NCBI GenBank assembly: GCA_016212105.1
Contig: JACRHJ010000038.1
Span: 35,256-99,255, forward strand
Source: Nitrospirota bacterium
Lineage (GTDB): Bacteria > Nitrospirota > JACRHJ01
Length of the DNA stretch: 64,000 nucleotides
Direction of reading: 5' to 3'
Shown: in pieces, positions 18,308 through 27,450 of the stretch
How the letters are laid out: each line of letters starts with the position of its first letter
Position numbering within the stretch: the first letter of the stretch is position 1
Position numbers and translations under genes: made by a program
Notes under the pieces: model-generated
What the model was told of the DNA's origin: nothing
Seen by the model: only the letters and a program-made list of their open reading frames with translations
Database searches by the model: none

Positions 18308-18840
18308 CACGCCACACTCTCCATCCCCGGCAGCAGCAGCTCGTCCATTATGGTGCGTGTGAGCTTGCGCACGAACACCACCCCGGTGCTGGTGTTGAAA
18401 ACGAGCTTCATGCCGTTGTTGCCGCCGATGCACTCGGATACCACGCGGACGCCCTCTCGTTCCAGGAACGTGCGGGCGGCCACGGTGTTGCCGTCGCCTA
18501 TCAGGCGCGCGAAACGCACCTGCTCGTCCGTCTTGTGGAACATCTCCGCCCCGCCGAAGAGCTTAGCCTCCAGGCCGGATGAGGGGATGCCAAGCAGGAG
18601 CATCTCGTCCAGCATCTCCTCGAGGGCGCATTCCACGTACCGGACGTCGTGGACCGGCGGCCGGTATCTCGGATAGGGCAGGACGGAGTGCGACATCGCG
18701 CCTACCTTCGCCTGCGGGCTGAACAGGCAGACGGACACGCACGAGCCGAGGAGCGTCCGTATCAGCGTCGGCCCGTCCGCGACGTGTATCTCGCCTGGCC
18801 TCAGTTCGACAACCTTGAACCTGTCGTCGGCATTCTGCAT
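18307..18840 (-). CDS. cheD: Chemoreceptor glutamine deamidase CheD
   Basis: 177 aa. Catalytic Cys34 in [10 protein letters not shown] and His51 in AMSHSVLP are present; the Thr/Gly-rich loops KLFGGAEMF and IGGNNGMKL follow. It deamidates receptor glutamines. Start and stop each share a single base with neighbouring genes (TGATG junctions), so cheR-cheD-cheB translation is coupled. Confidence 0.95.
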   Translation of the reverse strand: MQNADDRFKVVELRPGEIHVADGPTLIRTLLGSCVSVCLFSPQAKVGAMSHSVLPYPRYRPPVHDVRYVECALEEMLDEMLLLGIPSSGLEAKLFGGAEMFHKTDEQVRFARLIGDGNTVAARTFLEREGVRVVSECIGGNNGMKLVFNTSTGVVFVRKLTRTIMDELLLPGMESVA

Positions 18841-19712
18841 CAGGACCTCCGGTAGATGGTAGGAGCAACGCGCACGAAACTGTCCGAGATCCCGTCGAGC
18901 GTCTCGGAATGCCCAACGAACAGGTATCCTCCGGGTGAAAGGCTCTTGTGGAAGTTCCTGAACAGGTTCTCCTGTACCTTCCTCTCCAGGTAAATTATGA
19001 CGTTACGGCAGAATATGACGTCGAACTTCTCAGAGAAACCGAACTCGCGCTCCGACAGGTTGTGGACCCGGAAACTTATAATCCGCCGGAGTTCCGGGGC
19101 TATCCTGTAGAAACCCGCCAGCCTGCCGGTGCCGCGCATCAGGTACTTCCTGCGCAGGTGGGCCGGGACCGGGCCGACCGTGTGCTCCGGATAAACGCCC
19201 CTTATGGCCGAGTCGAGGGCGTCTCCGGAGATGTCCGACGCCATGATGGAGAACCGGAAGCCGGGCCTGGTCTCCCTGTACTCCGAGAGCGTCATGGCGA
19301 TCGTGTAGGCCTCCTCGCCGGTCGCGCAGCCAGCGCTCCAGACCCGCACCCCGTTGCTTCTCGGGCGGCCCTGCCCACCGTCGAGTAGCGGGAGCGCGAC
19401 CCGGACGAGGTAGTTGAAGTGGTCGGCCTCCCTGTAGAAGTCGGTCTTGTTCGTGCTGACCGCGTCTATCATCCCGGCAAGCTCGCTCGCCCGGCCGTTC
19501 GGGCTCTCTACGTACTTCAGGTATTCGGCGAAAGTCGTCATCCCGAGCGCCTTGAGCCGCCTCGCGAGACGGACGGTCAGCATTACCTTCTTGACCGGGG
19601 ACAGGTGTATCCCGAACTCGGCGCTGATGATGCCGGACAGCCGCTCGAACTCGCGGTCGGACATGGCGGCCTGTTGTGCCTGAAGCTGCGGTACCGCGCA
19701 CGTATCCGTCAT
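18840..19712 (-). CDS. cheR: Chemotaxis protein methyltransferase CheR
   Basis: 290 aa. N-terminal helical domain (SDREFERLSGIISAEFGIH) and a SAM-binding domain with WSAGCATGEEAYTIAM, MASDISGDALD, FDVIFCRNVIIYL and GHSETLDG. It methylates receptor glutamates. ATG at 19712 has GGGGGCGAG upstream; an internal ATG 16 codons later would also fit. The two receptors encoded upstream end in tails that may dock it. Confidence 0.96.
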   Translation of the reverse strand: MTDTCAVPQLQAQQAAMSDREFERLSGIISAEFGIHLSPVKKVMLTVRLARRLKALGMTTFAEYLKYVESPNGRASELAGMIDAVSTNKTDFYREADHFNYLVRVALPLLDGGQGRPRSNGVRVWSAGCATGEEAYTIAMTLSEYRETRPGFRFSIMASDISGDALDSAIRGVYPEHTVGPVPAHLRRKYLMRGTGRLAGFYRIAPELRRIISFRVHNLSEREFGFSEKFDVIFCRNVIIYLERKVQENLFRNFHKSLSPGGYLFVGHSETLDGISDSFVRVAPTIYRRS

Positions 19713-19727
19713 CTCTCGCCCCCGTCC

Positions 19728-21434
19728 CTAAAGGCGTTCGAACTCGTTGTCCGAGACGTCGCTCATGTCGATGGCCACCCCACCGACGACCTTCTTTCCG
19801 GCGGCCTGCCCGGCCGGGGCATGCGCCACCGGGGCCGGTTTCTTCCTTATGTCGGACAGGTGGCGTATCTTGGGGTGCGCGACGTTGACGTGGGCGTGGT
19901 GCTGGAAGGCCCCTGCCGGGGCCTGCGAAACCGCGGGCCTGCCCTCCGTCCCAGCCCCGGCGCGCTCCACCCTGAAATACCCTATGGACATGCTCAGCTG
20001 TTCCGCCTGGGACGCGAGTTCCTGGCTCGTGGACGCCATCTGCTCGGACGCGCTCGCGTTCTCCTGTATGACCTGGTCGAGCTGCTGGAGCGCCTGGTTC
20101 ACGCCCTCTATGCCGCTCGCCTGCTCGGCGGAGGACGCGTTTATCTCCTGCAGCAGCTCCGCCGTCTTCTTTATCCCCGGCACTATCTCGTCCAGCAGGC
20201 GCCCTGCCCGCTCCGCGATGTCCACGCTCGATACGGACAGGCTCCCTATCTCCTTGGCCGCCGACTGGCTGCGCTCGGCAAGCTTCCTTACCTCGGACGC
20301 GACGACCGCGAAGCCCTTGCCGTGCTCTCCGGCCCGCGCCGCCTCGATGGCCGCGTTGAGCGCGAGCATGTTGGTCTGCCTTGCTATCTCCTCTATAATA
20401 CCTATCTTCTCCGCGATGCTCTTCATCGCGTGCACCGTCTGGCCGACCGCCCGTCCGCCTTCCTCGGCGTCCGAGGCTACCTTCTCGGCGATAGCCGCCG
20501 TCTGCCTCGCGTTGTCCGAGTTCTGGGAGACCATGCCCGTCATCTCCTCCATCGACGCCGAGACCTCCTCGATGTTCGAGGCCTGCTCAGTTGCGCCCTG
20601 GGAGAACTGCTCGGACGCGGCGCTTATCTGCTGGGCGCCGGAGGAGACGTTCTGGGACGACGACTGCACGTCCGCGACAAGGGAACGCATCTTCTCCACC
20701 ATCAGCCTGATCGACTCCGCAAGCTCGCCTACCTCGTCGCCCGACTTCACCTTCACGTTGGCCGTCAGGTCGCCGCCTGCTATCTCGCCCGCGACGTCCA
20801 CCAGTTCCAGTATCGGTTTCGTGATGTTCCTGCTGAGCATCATGCCTATGCCGACCCCGAGCAGTATGGAGACCACCGAGATGAGGGCGAGCAGCCTTAT
20901 CGCGTTGGACTCGGTGGCGTCCATGTCCTTCATGACGGCGGCCATCTCGCTCCTGTACGACTCGTGCATCTTCTCCATCATTGCCGACAGGCCCTCGCCC
21001 TTGGCGTCGAACCGGTGCATCGCGTCGACGATGCTGCCGCTGTTCGCCGCGACCGACGCGGCCAGTATCCCGTCGCCCTCGGCCTCGAGGTCGTCGAGCG
21101 CCTTTGTTGCCTCGCGGATGAGCGTCATCTGTTCCGTGTTGGCGTCCTTGCCGGCCTCGTCAAGCTTCACCCGCAGTTCGGAAATATGGTCATTGTACTC
21201 CACCGCGAGCTTCTTGTCGCCGGTAATAAGGTAGTCGTTGACCGGCATGAGCGCGTTGTTCGCCACGAGCTGTATGTCGGCCGCCTTCTCCAGCTCCTCG
21301 CTGTGTCCCGAAAGCTGGTCCGCCCCGTCGCCAAGCGTCACGAGGGAGTGGTAGGAGTAGATGCTGAGTATTACCAGGAGCGCTACTATGCCCATGAAGC
21401 CCATGAGTATCTTGGCCCGAAGCTTCAGTTTCAT
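19728..21434 (-). CDS. Transmembrane methyl-accepting chemotaxis protein
   Basis: 568 aa. TM1 about residues 8-28, a periplasmic four-helix-bundle-like sensor about 29-185, TM2 about 186-206 ([17 protein letters not shown]), HAMP, then the signalling hairpin with tip [20 protein letters not shown]. After the bundle a Pro/Ala/His-rich linker of about 60 residues leads to the tail [11 protein letters not shown]. The ligand is unknown. GGAGG precedes the ATG. The hairpin is nearly identical to that of the receptor at 22005, so both probably share one array. Confidence 0.95.
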   Translation of the reverse strand: MKLKLRAKILMGFMGIVALLVILSIYSYHSLVTLGDGADQLSGHSEELEKAADIQLVANNALMPVNDYLITGDKKLAVEYNDHISELRVKLDEAGKDANTEQMTLIREATKALDDLEAEGDGILAASVAANSGSIVDAMHRFDAKGEGLSAMMEKMHESYRSEMAAVMKDMDATESNAIRLLALISVVSILLGVGIGMMLSRNITKPILELVDVAGEIAGGDLTANVKVKSGDEVGELAESIRLMVEKMRSLVADVQSSSQNVSSGAQQISAASEQFSQGATEQASNIEEVSASMEEMTGMVSQNSDNARQTAAIAEKVASDAEEGGRAVGQTVHAMKSIAEKIGIIEEIARQTNMLALNAAIEAARAGEHGKGFAVVASEVRKLAERSQSAAKEIGSLSVSSVDIAERAGRLLDEIVPGIKKTAELLQEINASSAEQASGIEGVNQALQQLDQVIQENASASEQMASTSQELASQAEQLSMSIGYFRVERAGAGTEGRPAVSQAPAGAFQHHAHVNVAHPKIRHLSDIRKKPAPVAHAPAGQAAGKKVVGGVAIDMSDVSDNEFERL

Positions 21435-21466
21435 TGCAGTCCCTCCTTGCTGTGTTGCATAGTACC

Positions 21467-21985
21467 TTACGCGGCCATCTCCGCCTCGGCGTCCAACGAC
21501 TCCATACCCGTATGCTGAAGCTCCGCTATCTCCCCGCCGGAGAGCACCCGGTCTATGTCGAGTATTATCAGGAACCGGTCGTCCCGCTTGCCCATGCCGC
21601 GTATGAACTCGGTGTTCAGCTTCGTGCCGAAGCGGGGAGGCGGCTGAACCTGTCCCTGGTCGAGGTCCAGGACCTCCTGCACCGAGTCGGTCAGCATACC
21701 CATCTGGACGGTCTCGCCGTCCAGGTCCACCTCGGTTATGACTATGCAGGTGCTGACCGTCCTCTCGGCGGCAGGCATGCCGAGCTTCATCCTGAGGTCC
21801 ACGACCGGCACGACGTTCCCGCGCAGGTTTATCACCCCGCGCAGGAAGTCCGGCATCCGCGGCACCCTCGTAATAGTCGTGTAGTCGAGCACCTCGCGCA
21901 CCTTCGCTATGTCGAGCGCGAACTCCTCCGCCCCGAGGGTGAACGTCAGGTACTGCGTGGTCCCCGTGGTTTCTTCTGCGCCCAT
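21467..21985 (-). CDS. cheW: Chemotaxis coupling protein CheW
   Basis: 172 aa. CheW fold: [62 protein letters not shown]. It couples receptors to CheA. The C-terminal 20 residues are an acidic/Met-rich extension beyond the fold. It lies between the two receptor genes in the same operon. Confidence 0.95.
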   Translation of the reverse strand: MGAEETTGTTQYLTFTLGAEEFALDIAKVREVLDYTTITRVPRMPDFLRGVINLRGNVVPVVDLRMKLGMPAAERTVSTCIVITEVDLDGETVQMGMLTDSVQEVLDLDQGQVQPPPRFGTKLNTEFIRGMGKRDDRFLIILDIDRVLSGGEIAELQHTGMESLDAEAEMAA

Positions 21986-22004
21986 GGCCTGTCCCTCCCT
22001 GTAT

Positions 22005-24425
22005 TTAGAAGCGCTCGAACTCGTTGTCTGACACGTCGCCCATGTCGAGGTCCACGCCGCCCCCTGCCCTGGCCGCGCGCTTGACAGGCGGTGCCTTCAG
22101 CGCGGGCTTCTGGACCTGCCTTGCCCGGCCGCCGGGTATCGCCCTTATGTTGGCCGGCCTCTGCGGCGCCCTGCGTCCCTCCTGGGCCCCCTGCGCCTCA
22201 GCGAACTCGTGCCCCTCGACCTTGAAGAAGGCGGCCGTGGACTTGAGCTGCTCCGCCTGGCTGGTCAGCTCCTCGCTGACGGACGCCATCTGCTCGGCCC
22301 CGCTCGCGTTCTGCTGTATGACCTGGTCGAGCTGCTGTATCGCCTGGGTCACGCCCTCTATGCCGGAGGCCTGCTCGGCCGACGACGCGTTTATCTCCTG
22401 CACCAGCTCCGCCGTCTTCTTTATGCCCGGCACGATCTCGTCCAGGAGCTTGCCGGCCTTGACCGCTATCTCGACGCTGGACGTGGACAGGCCGCCTATC
22501 TCCTTGGCCGCGGTCTGGCTCCGTTCCGCGAGCTTCCTGACCTCCGCCGCGACGACCGCGAACCCCTTGCCGTGCTCGCCGGCGCGCGCCGCCTCTATCG
22601 CCGCGTTCAGCGCGAGCATGTTGGTCTGGCGTGCTATCTCCTCTATTATGCCGATCTTCTCGGCGATGCTCTTCATCGCGTGCACTGTCTCGGCGACGGC
22701 CCTGCCGCCGGTCTCGGCGTCCACCGCGGCCTTCTCCGCTATGGCGGCCGTCTGGCGCGCGTTGTCCGAGTTCTGGGAGACCATCCCGTTCATCTCCTCC
22801 ATCGAGGACGAGACCTCCTCGACGTTGGTCGCCTGCTCGGTCGAGCCCTGCGACAGCTCTTCCGCCGACGAGCTTACCTCCTGGCTCCCTGCCGCGACCT
22901 GCATGGCGGCAATCTGGACGTCGACCGCGAACTTGGTCAGGTTCTCTATGCATGCGTTCAGGCTCATCTTCAGCTCGTTGAAGTCGCCCTTGTACTCAGC
23001 GGTTATCTTCTCCGGTATGTCGCCGTTGGAGATGCGCTTCACGTACTCCGCGTTCATCCTGATGGGGCCGACGAAGGCGTCTATCATCCCGTTTACGCCG
23101 TCCACTATCTCCCTGTAGTTGCCCTGGTACTTACCGGCGTCAAGCCGCACGTCCAGCCTGCCGTCGAGCGTCGTGGCTACCTGTTCCTTGAGCCCGTTCG
23201 TTATACCGACCTCCTTGGAGATGTCGAGGACGTATTCGAGCGCTCCGAATATCCTGCCGTTTTCGTCCTTGAGCGGCGCGCCGGTGTACCGTATCGGCAG
23301 CTCGCCGCCGGGCAGCCGCGCGGCCGTGTCGCCGGTGAAGACCCCGTCCATGTTCATCGCCTTGACGACCACGCAGTCCGGCGTGTTGCAGTGGTACGTG
23401 TTGAAGAGGTTGAAGCACTTCTGGCCGAGGCAAGACTCCGGGCTCCTGCCGAGCGCGTTCGCCCCGGCCTTGTTCATGAACAGGACACCCATCTCCCTGT
23501 TGACAGCCATTACCGGGGTCGGTATGTTGTTCAGGTAGTTTACCTTCTCGTCGGCCTCACGGACAGCCTTCTTTACCTTGGTCTGGTCCACGACTATCTC
23601 CATCGCACCGATGATGGCGCCCTGCCTGTTCCTTATCGGCACGCCGGTGTAGGAGATGTCGAGGTCCATCCCCTGCGGGTGGGCGTCCGTCTCGCTCGTC
23701 TGCCTGCTGCCGGTTTCCATAGCGCGGCCGAGTGCACACCGGGACGTCTTGCAGTCCGATGTCTTGAACTGGTCAAAGCACTTGAGTCCGACAAGCTGCT
23801 CCTGTGATTTGCCGACGACCTCCGCCCCTGCCTTGTTCATGAACCGGATGCTGAAGTCCGTGTCGGTTATCATCACCGGCGCGGGTATGTCGCTGAAGTG
23901 CGTCACAAGGGCGCCGACCGCGGCGTTCATCCCTTCCACTATGTCCTTGTAAATGCCCTTGCAGCAGGAGGTGTCGCCGCGCGTGTCGAGTTTGCCCTCG
24001 AGGAGCGCGGTGGACAGCATCCCGACCTCGCCGGATACCGCGTTGACCGCGTCTATCAGCTCGTTGACGTTGTCACGGAGCATGCCGAGGCTGCCCCGGT
24101 AGTCGTTCTTCAGCTTGTCCGGGATGACGCCCCTCGATATATCCTCTATGTACTGCGAGGCTATCCTCGTAGGCTCCATCACGCCGTCCAGCAGGACGTT
24201 GACCTTATCGAGGAGCGCCCTGTCCCCGCCCTTGAAGGACTCGGCGTCCGCCCGGGCGTCCAGCTCGCCTGACTCCACCGCCTTCATCAGGCGGTCCAGC
24301 TCCGCCACTGCCGCGGAGCGGACTGACTTCGCCCGGGTTCCGGCCGTCACGGCCCTGGTGGCAGTTTTCGCAGTCTTCTTTGCCGATGCCGCCGCGTCTT
24401 CCGTTTTCTTCGCCAGTCTGGCCAT
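22005..24425 (-). CDS. Soluble PAS-containing methyl-accepting chemotaxis protein
   Basis: 806 aa from ATG at 24425 (GGAGG 5 bases upstream); an upstream ATG lacks such a site. No membrane segment. Order: Lys/Ala-rich N-terminus, a HAMP-like repeat (SRGVIPDKL), two PAS domains each with Cys in the pattern C-x8-C-x4-C ([16 protein letters not shown] and [16 protein letters not shown]), another HAMP-like repeat (SNGDIPEKI), the signalling hairpin ([20 protein letters not shown]), a basic linker, and the tail [11 protein letters not shown]. It probably senses an intracellular redox or metabolite cue in a cytoplasmic or mixed array. Confidence 0.94.
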   Translation of the reverse strand: MARLAKKTEDAAASAKKTAKTATRAVTAGTRAKSVRSAAVAELDRLMKAVESGELDARADAESFKGGDRALLDKVNVLLDGVMEPTRIASQYIEDISRGVIPDKLKNDYRGSLGMLRDNVNELIDAVNAVSGEVGMLSTALLEGKLDTRGDTSCCKGIYKDIVEGMNAAVGALVTHFSDIPAPVMITDTDFSIRFMNKAGAEVVGKSQEQLVGLKCFDQFKTSDCKTSRCALGRAMETGSRQTSETDAHPQGMDLDISYTGVPIRNRQGAIIGAMEIVVDQTKVKKAVREADEKVNYLNNIPTPVMAVNREMGVLFMNKAGANALGRSPESCLGQKCFNLFNTYHCNTPDCVVVKAMNMDGVFTGDTAARLPGGELPIRYTGAPLKDENGRIFGALEYVLDISKEVGITNGLKEQVATTLDGRLDVRLDAGKYQGNYREIVDGVNGMIDAFVGPIRMNAEYVKRISNGDIPEKITAEYKGDFNELKMSLNACIENLTKFAVDVQIAAMQVAAGSQEVSSSAEELSQGSTEQATNVEEVSSSMEEMNGMVSQNSDNARQTAAIAEKAAVDAETGGRAVAETVHAMKSIAEKIGIIEEIARQTNMLALNAAIEAARAGEHGKGFAVVAAEVRKLAERSQTAAKEIGGLSTSSVEIAVKAGKLLDEIVPGIKKTAELVQEINASSAEQASGIEGVTQAIQQLDQVIQQNASGAEQMASVSEELTSQAEQLKSTAAFFKVEGHEFAEAQGAQEGRRAPQRPANIRAIPGGRARQVQKPALKAPPVKRAARAGGGVDLDMGDVSDNEFERF

Positions 24426-24521
24426 GCCCGCCTCCTTATGATTGTTATAAGCCACCCAGAGTCAACTGTGGGTCCCTCCACTTCGGTCGGGACGACGTCA
24501 ATAAGCTTCATCGAGAATTAG

Positions 24522-24608
24522 AAGTTTTTGGGCGACCGCCCCGCGCTAAGGCTCGGAACAACCTCGCCTAAGCGGTGGGGACCCCCTTTTTCCAAAAAGG
24601 CGGGACTT
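24522..24608 (-). repeat. Family D repeat, long form, copy 2
   Basis: Within the chemotaxis operon, between cheA and the PAS receptor gene (204-base gap). Same plan as 5864-5960: AAGTCCCGCC..., CCGCTTAGGC ... GCCTTAGCGCGG, CCCAAAAACTTC. The AGGC/GCCT pair here is AGGT/ACCT in copy 1. Nearby (24471-24496) is a family C-like GGTCCCTCCACTTCGGTC. Confidence 0.8.
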
Positions 24609-24629
24609 ATGCTGTGGAATTTATAGGTT

Positions 24630-26747
24630 TCACGCAGCCCTTAGCCAGTCCGCCTCTTCCTTCATCGCGCAGCTTATCAGCCCCGGCAGGTCGAGTATAA
24701 GCGCGAGCCGGCCGTCGCCGAGCACCGTCGCGCCGGATACGCCCTCGACGCCCCGGAAGGCGCGGCTGAGCGGCTTGATGACCGTCTGGTGCTCGCCCAC
24801 GACGGTGTCTACCGCGACCGCCACCTTCTGCCCGCCCTCGTCAACGATGACGAGGTGCTCCAGTGCCGGGACGCCGCCCGGAATCCCGAATACGCTCCTT
24901 AGCGGTATCGCCGGCACAAGCTCGCCCCGGATGTCCACGAACTGCCGTTCGTTCGCGCCGGTACCGGCCCGTTCGACGCATTCCCGGACGGAGCCGAGAG
25001 GCAGGACGAAGAAGGAGTCGGACACCTGTACGAGCAGGCCGTCTATGATGGCGAGCGTCAGCGGGAGCTTCAGTGTTATCGTGGTGCCCGAGCCCTTCGC
25101 GCTAACTATGTCCACCCTGCCCCGGAGCGAGTCCATACGCCTCTTGACGACGTCGAGCCCGACGCCGCGTCCCGAGACGCTGGACACCGACTTCGCCGTG
25201 GAGAACCCCGGCGTCATCGCAAGCTCGAACAGAAAACCGTCCGCCGGACGCTCTTCCGGGCCTACCAGCCCCTTGTCGACGGCGACCTGTCTTATCAGCT
25301 CGGCGTCGAGGCCGCGCCCGTCGTCGCTGATGCTTATGTATACGTTGCCGCCGGAATGGGACGCGGAGAGCCGTACCACGCCCTGGCGCGGCTTTCCCGC
25401 CGCCCCGCGCTCCTCCGGGCCCTCTATGCCGTGGTCGATGCAGTTCCTTATGATGTGCAGTACCGGGTCGCTTAGCCGCTCTATGACAGTCTTGTCAAGC
25501 TCCGTCTCGCCGCCGGATGACTCCAGCGCCGCGTCTTTTCCGAGGTCGCGGGAGAGGTCGCGCACGAGCCGCTTGAACTTCGTGAACGTCGTGCCGAACG
25601 GGACCATGCGCATGCCGAGCGTGTTGTCCCTGAGCATCTCCGCGAGCTTCTCCACCTGCTCGGTTATGTTCTGCAGCTCCGGGTCGCCGAGTACGGCGGA
25701 CAGCCTGGAGAGACGCGCCTGCGCCGTCACCAGCTCGCCGACCAGGTCCGCGAGGACGTCGAGCCTCTCGGACGCGACGCGTATGGAGGCCATGCCGGCC
25801 TGCTCGGCCGAGGCCCTCTCCCTTGTCCTCTGCTCCGCGAGCGCCTCGTCACGCTCCGCCGGCGTGAGCTTCCCCATGTCGACCAGTATCTCGCCGAGCC
25901 GCTTCTTACGCCTCAGGGCCTCCTCGACCACCTCTGGCGTGACGTCGCCCTTTTCGACAAGTATTTCTCCGAGGAGCGCGCGTCCGTCGTCCTGCCCGCC
26001 CTCGCCCAACCGGCAGACGGACAGTTCGCAGTCGCCCTCGACGAATATGAACACGTCCTTTATCTCATCGATGCCCCTTGCCGTGGTCAGGGTCATGTCC
26101 CACCAGGTGTAACAGGCCTCCGGGTCCATCTCGCCGAGGGGCGGAAGCTGCTCCGTGTGGGCCACGACGTTGCAGTCGCCCATCGCCCGAAGCTCGGATA
26201 TGAGCGCCAGCGGGTTCGTGCCGTTCAGCATTATGCCAGGCTGGGGCCTGAACCGTATGTCGTAGGTCGCGGGCTCTCCCCCGCCCGGGTACGGGGCCGG
26301 GCGGCACGGGAGGCAGGCCGTACCGGCAGCCTTGCCGTCCGGGAGGGCTGCGTCTTCACTGCCGGAAGCGCCGGCGCATACGTCCCTGAACGCGGCCACC
26401 AGCCCCTGGGCCGTTTCGAGTGAGGCCTGGCCGGCGCCTTCCAGCATGAGGCGTACCTGGTCGAGCGAGCCGAGGGTCAGGTCTATGAGGCCCTTGGTGA
26501 CACACAGGCGCCCGGAGCGCACCATGTCGAAGCAGGTCTCCACCTCGTGGGTAAAGGCGGCCACGTCGTCGAACCCGAACATGGCGCCCGAGCCCTTGAG
26601 CGTGTGCATGGCGCGGAAGACACGGCCCACCAGCTCCTTGTCGTCCGGGGCGTCCTCGAGGCCGAGGAGCGCCGTCTCGAGCTCGTCGACAAGCTCCCTC
26701 GCCTCGTCCAGAAATATAGCCCTGCCGCGTTCTAATTCGTCTGGCAT
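24630..26747 (-). CDS. cheA: Chemotaxis histidine kinase CheA
   Basis: 705 aa. P1 HPt domain with phosphorylated His48 (FRAMHTLKGSGAMFGF); middle region; P3 dimerisation; P4 kinase with HIIRNCIDHGIE, DDGRGLD, GFSTAKSVSSVSGRGVGLDVV; P5 CheW-like C-terminus. Before P3 there are two copies of LGEILVxxGxxTP (about residues 275-315), resembling MshEN-type c-di-GMP modules. The linker RPAPYPGGGE near residue 150 looks like a translated family E repeat. The start overlaps the end of cheY by 16 bases. Confidence 0.96.
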   Translation of the reverse strand: MPDELERGRAIFLDEARELVDELETALLGLEDAPDDKELVGRVFRAMHTLKGSGAMFGFDDVAAFTHEVETCFDMVRSGRLCVTKGLIDLTLGSLDQVRLMLEGAGQASLETAQGLVAAFRDVCAGASGSEDAALPDGKAAGTACLPCRPAPYPGGGEPATYDIRFRPQPGIMLNGTNPLALISELRAMGDCNVVAHTEQLPPLGEMDPEACYTWWDMTLTTARGIDEIKDVFIFVEGDCELSVCRLGEGGQDDGRALLGEILVEKGDVTPEVVEEALRRKKRLGEILVDMGKLTPAERDEALAEQRTRERASAEQAGMASIRVASERLDVLADLVGELVTAQARLSRLSAVLGDPELQNITEQVEKLAEMLRDNTLGMRMVPFGTTFTKFKRLVRDLSRDLGKDAALESSGGETELDKTVIERLSDPVLHIIRNCIDHGIEGPEERGAAGKPRQGVVRLSASHSGGNVYISISDDGRGLDAELIRQVAVDKGLVGPEERPADGFLFELAMTPGFSTAKSVSSVSGRGVGLDVVKRRMDSLRGRVDIVSAKGSGTTITLKLPLTLAIIDGLLVQVSDSFFVLPLGSVRECVERAGTGANERQFVDIRGELVPAIPLRSVFGIPGGVPALEHLVIVDEGGQKVAVAVDTVVGEHQTVIKPLSRAFRGVEGVSGATVLGDGRLALILDLPGLISCAMKEEADWLRAA

Positions 26748-27109
26748 CCCATCACCTTTTCCACAACCGCGAGAAGCTGCGCAGGCTTGAACGGCTTGAC
26801 TATCCAGCCGGTCGCGCCCGCCTCCTTACACTGGGCCGACTTCTCGCCGATGGACTCCGTCGTCAGCATTATTATCGGTATGAACCTCAGGGACGGCATC
26901 TCCCTGACCCGCCTGACCAGGTCGAGGCCGTTCAGCCTCGGCATGTTCAGGTCCGTGATTATCATGTGTATCCGGTTCGCGGCAAGCATGGCCAGGGCAT
27001 CCTCGCCGTCCGAGGCCTCGACGACCTCGTAGCCCGCGCCCCTCAGCGTGAAGCTGACCATCTGCCTGATGCTCGCGGAGTCGTCCACGGTCATTATCTT
27101 CTTGTTCAC
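26732..27109 (-). CDS. cheY: Chemotaxis response regulator CheY
   Basis: 125 aa, single receiver domain. Acid pocket D9-D10, phospho-Asp53 (ITDLNMPRLNG), Thr/Thr in MLTTES and Lys in VKPFKPAQ. It relays CheA phosphoryl groups to the motor or effector. Overlaps cheA by 16 bases. Confidence 0.95.
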   Translation of the reverse strand: MNKKIMTVDDSASIRQMVSFTLRGAGYEVVEASDGEDALAMLAANRIHMIITDLNMPRLNGLDLVRRVREMPSLRFIPIIMLTTESIGEKSAQCKEAGATGWIVKPFKPAQLLAVVEKVMGCQTN

Positions 27110-27134
27110 CGAGCACCTCCAGTATCCTCCGCGC

Positions 27135-27437
27135 TCAGGCGGCCGTTGTCAGGCCCGTGAGGCCCGCGTCGCGGACGGCGCGGCCCAGCCCTTCAGGCAG
27201 GCCTTTTATAGTCAACGTCCCACCGGCTGCGGAGCATGCCTTCCGTGCCGCAAGCAGGACCTGCATGCATGCGAGGTCCAGCTCCTCCGCGCCGGAGAGG
27301 TCGGCGGTGACGTCGGCGTCCCGGTCGAGCGCCGTGATGAGCGCGGCCCTGAGGCCTTCGGCCGCCTCGATGGTAAGCGGCCCGTCCGCCTGGACCGTCG
27401 CGCCGTGCCCGCCGCCCTGTGTATCCACGGTTATCAT
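27135..27437 (-). CDS. STAS-domain protein (anti-anti-sigma-like)
   Basis: 100 aa; GGAG precedes the ATG. The STAS fold is seen in VTADLSGAEELDLACMQVLL and the following helix AARKACSAAG. At the position where phosphorylated STAS proteins have Ser (DSxGLQ) this has Leu (LDLACMQ). It is therefore likely an unphosphorylated STAS scaffold, as in some chemotaxis operons. Sits between the coiled-coil gene and cheY. Confidence 0.85.
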   Translation of the reverse strand: MITVDTQGGGHGATVQADGPLTIEAAEGLRAALITALDRDADVTADLSGAEELDLACMQVLLAARKACSAAGGTLTIKGLPEGLGRAVRDAGLTGLTTAA

Positions 27438-27450
27438 TTGTGTCTCCGTG

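Noticed and set aside
19664..19712. DREFERL near the CheR N-terminus as a second copy of the receptor tail
   Set aside because: This segment is part of the normal CheR N-terminal helix; the likeness to DNEFERL is probably chance.
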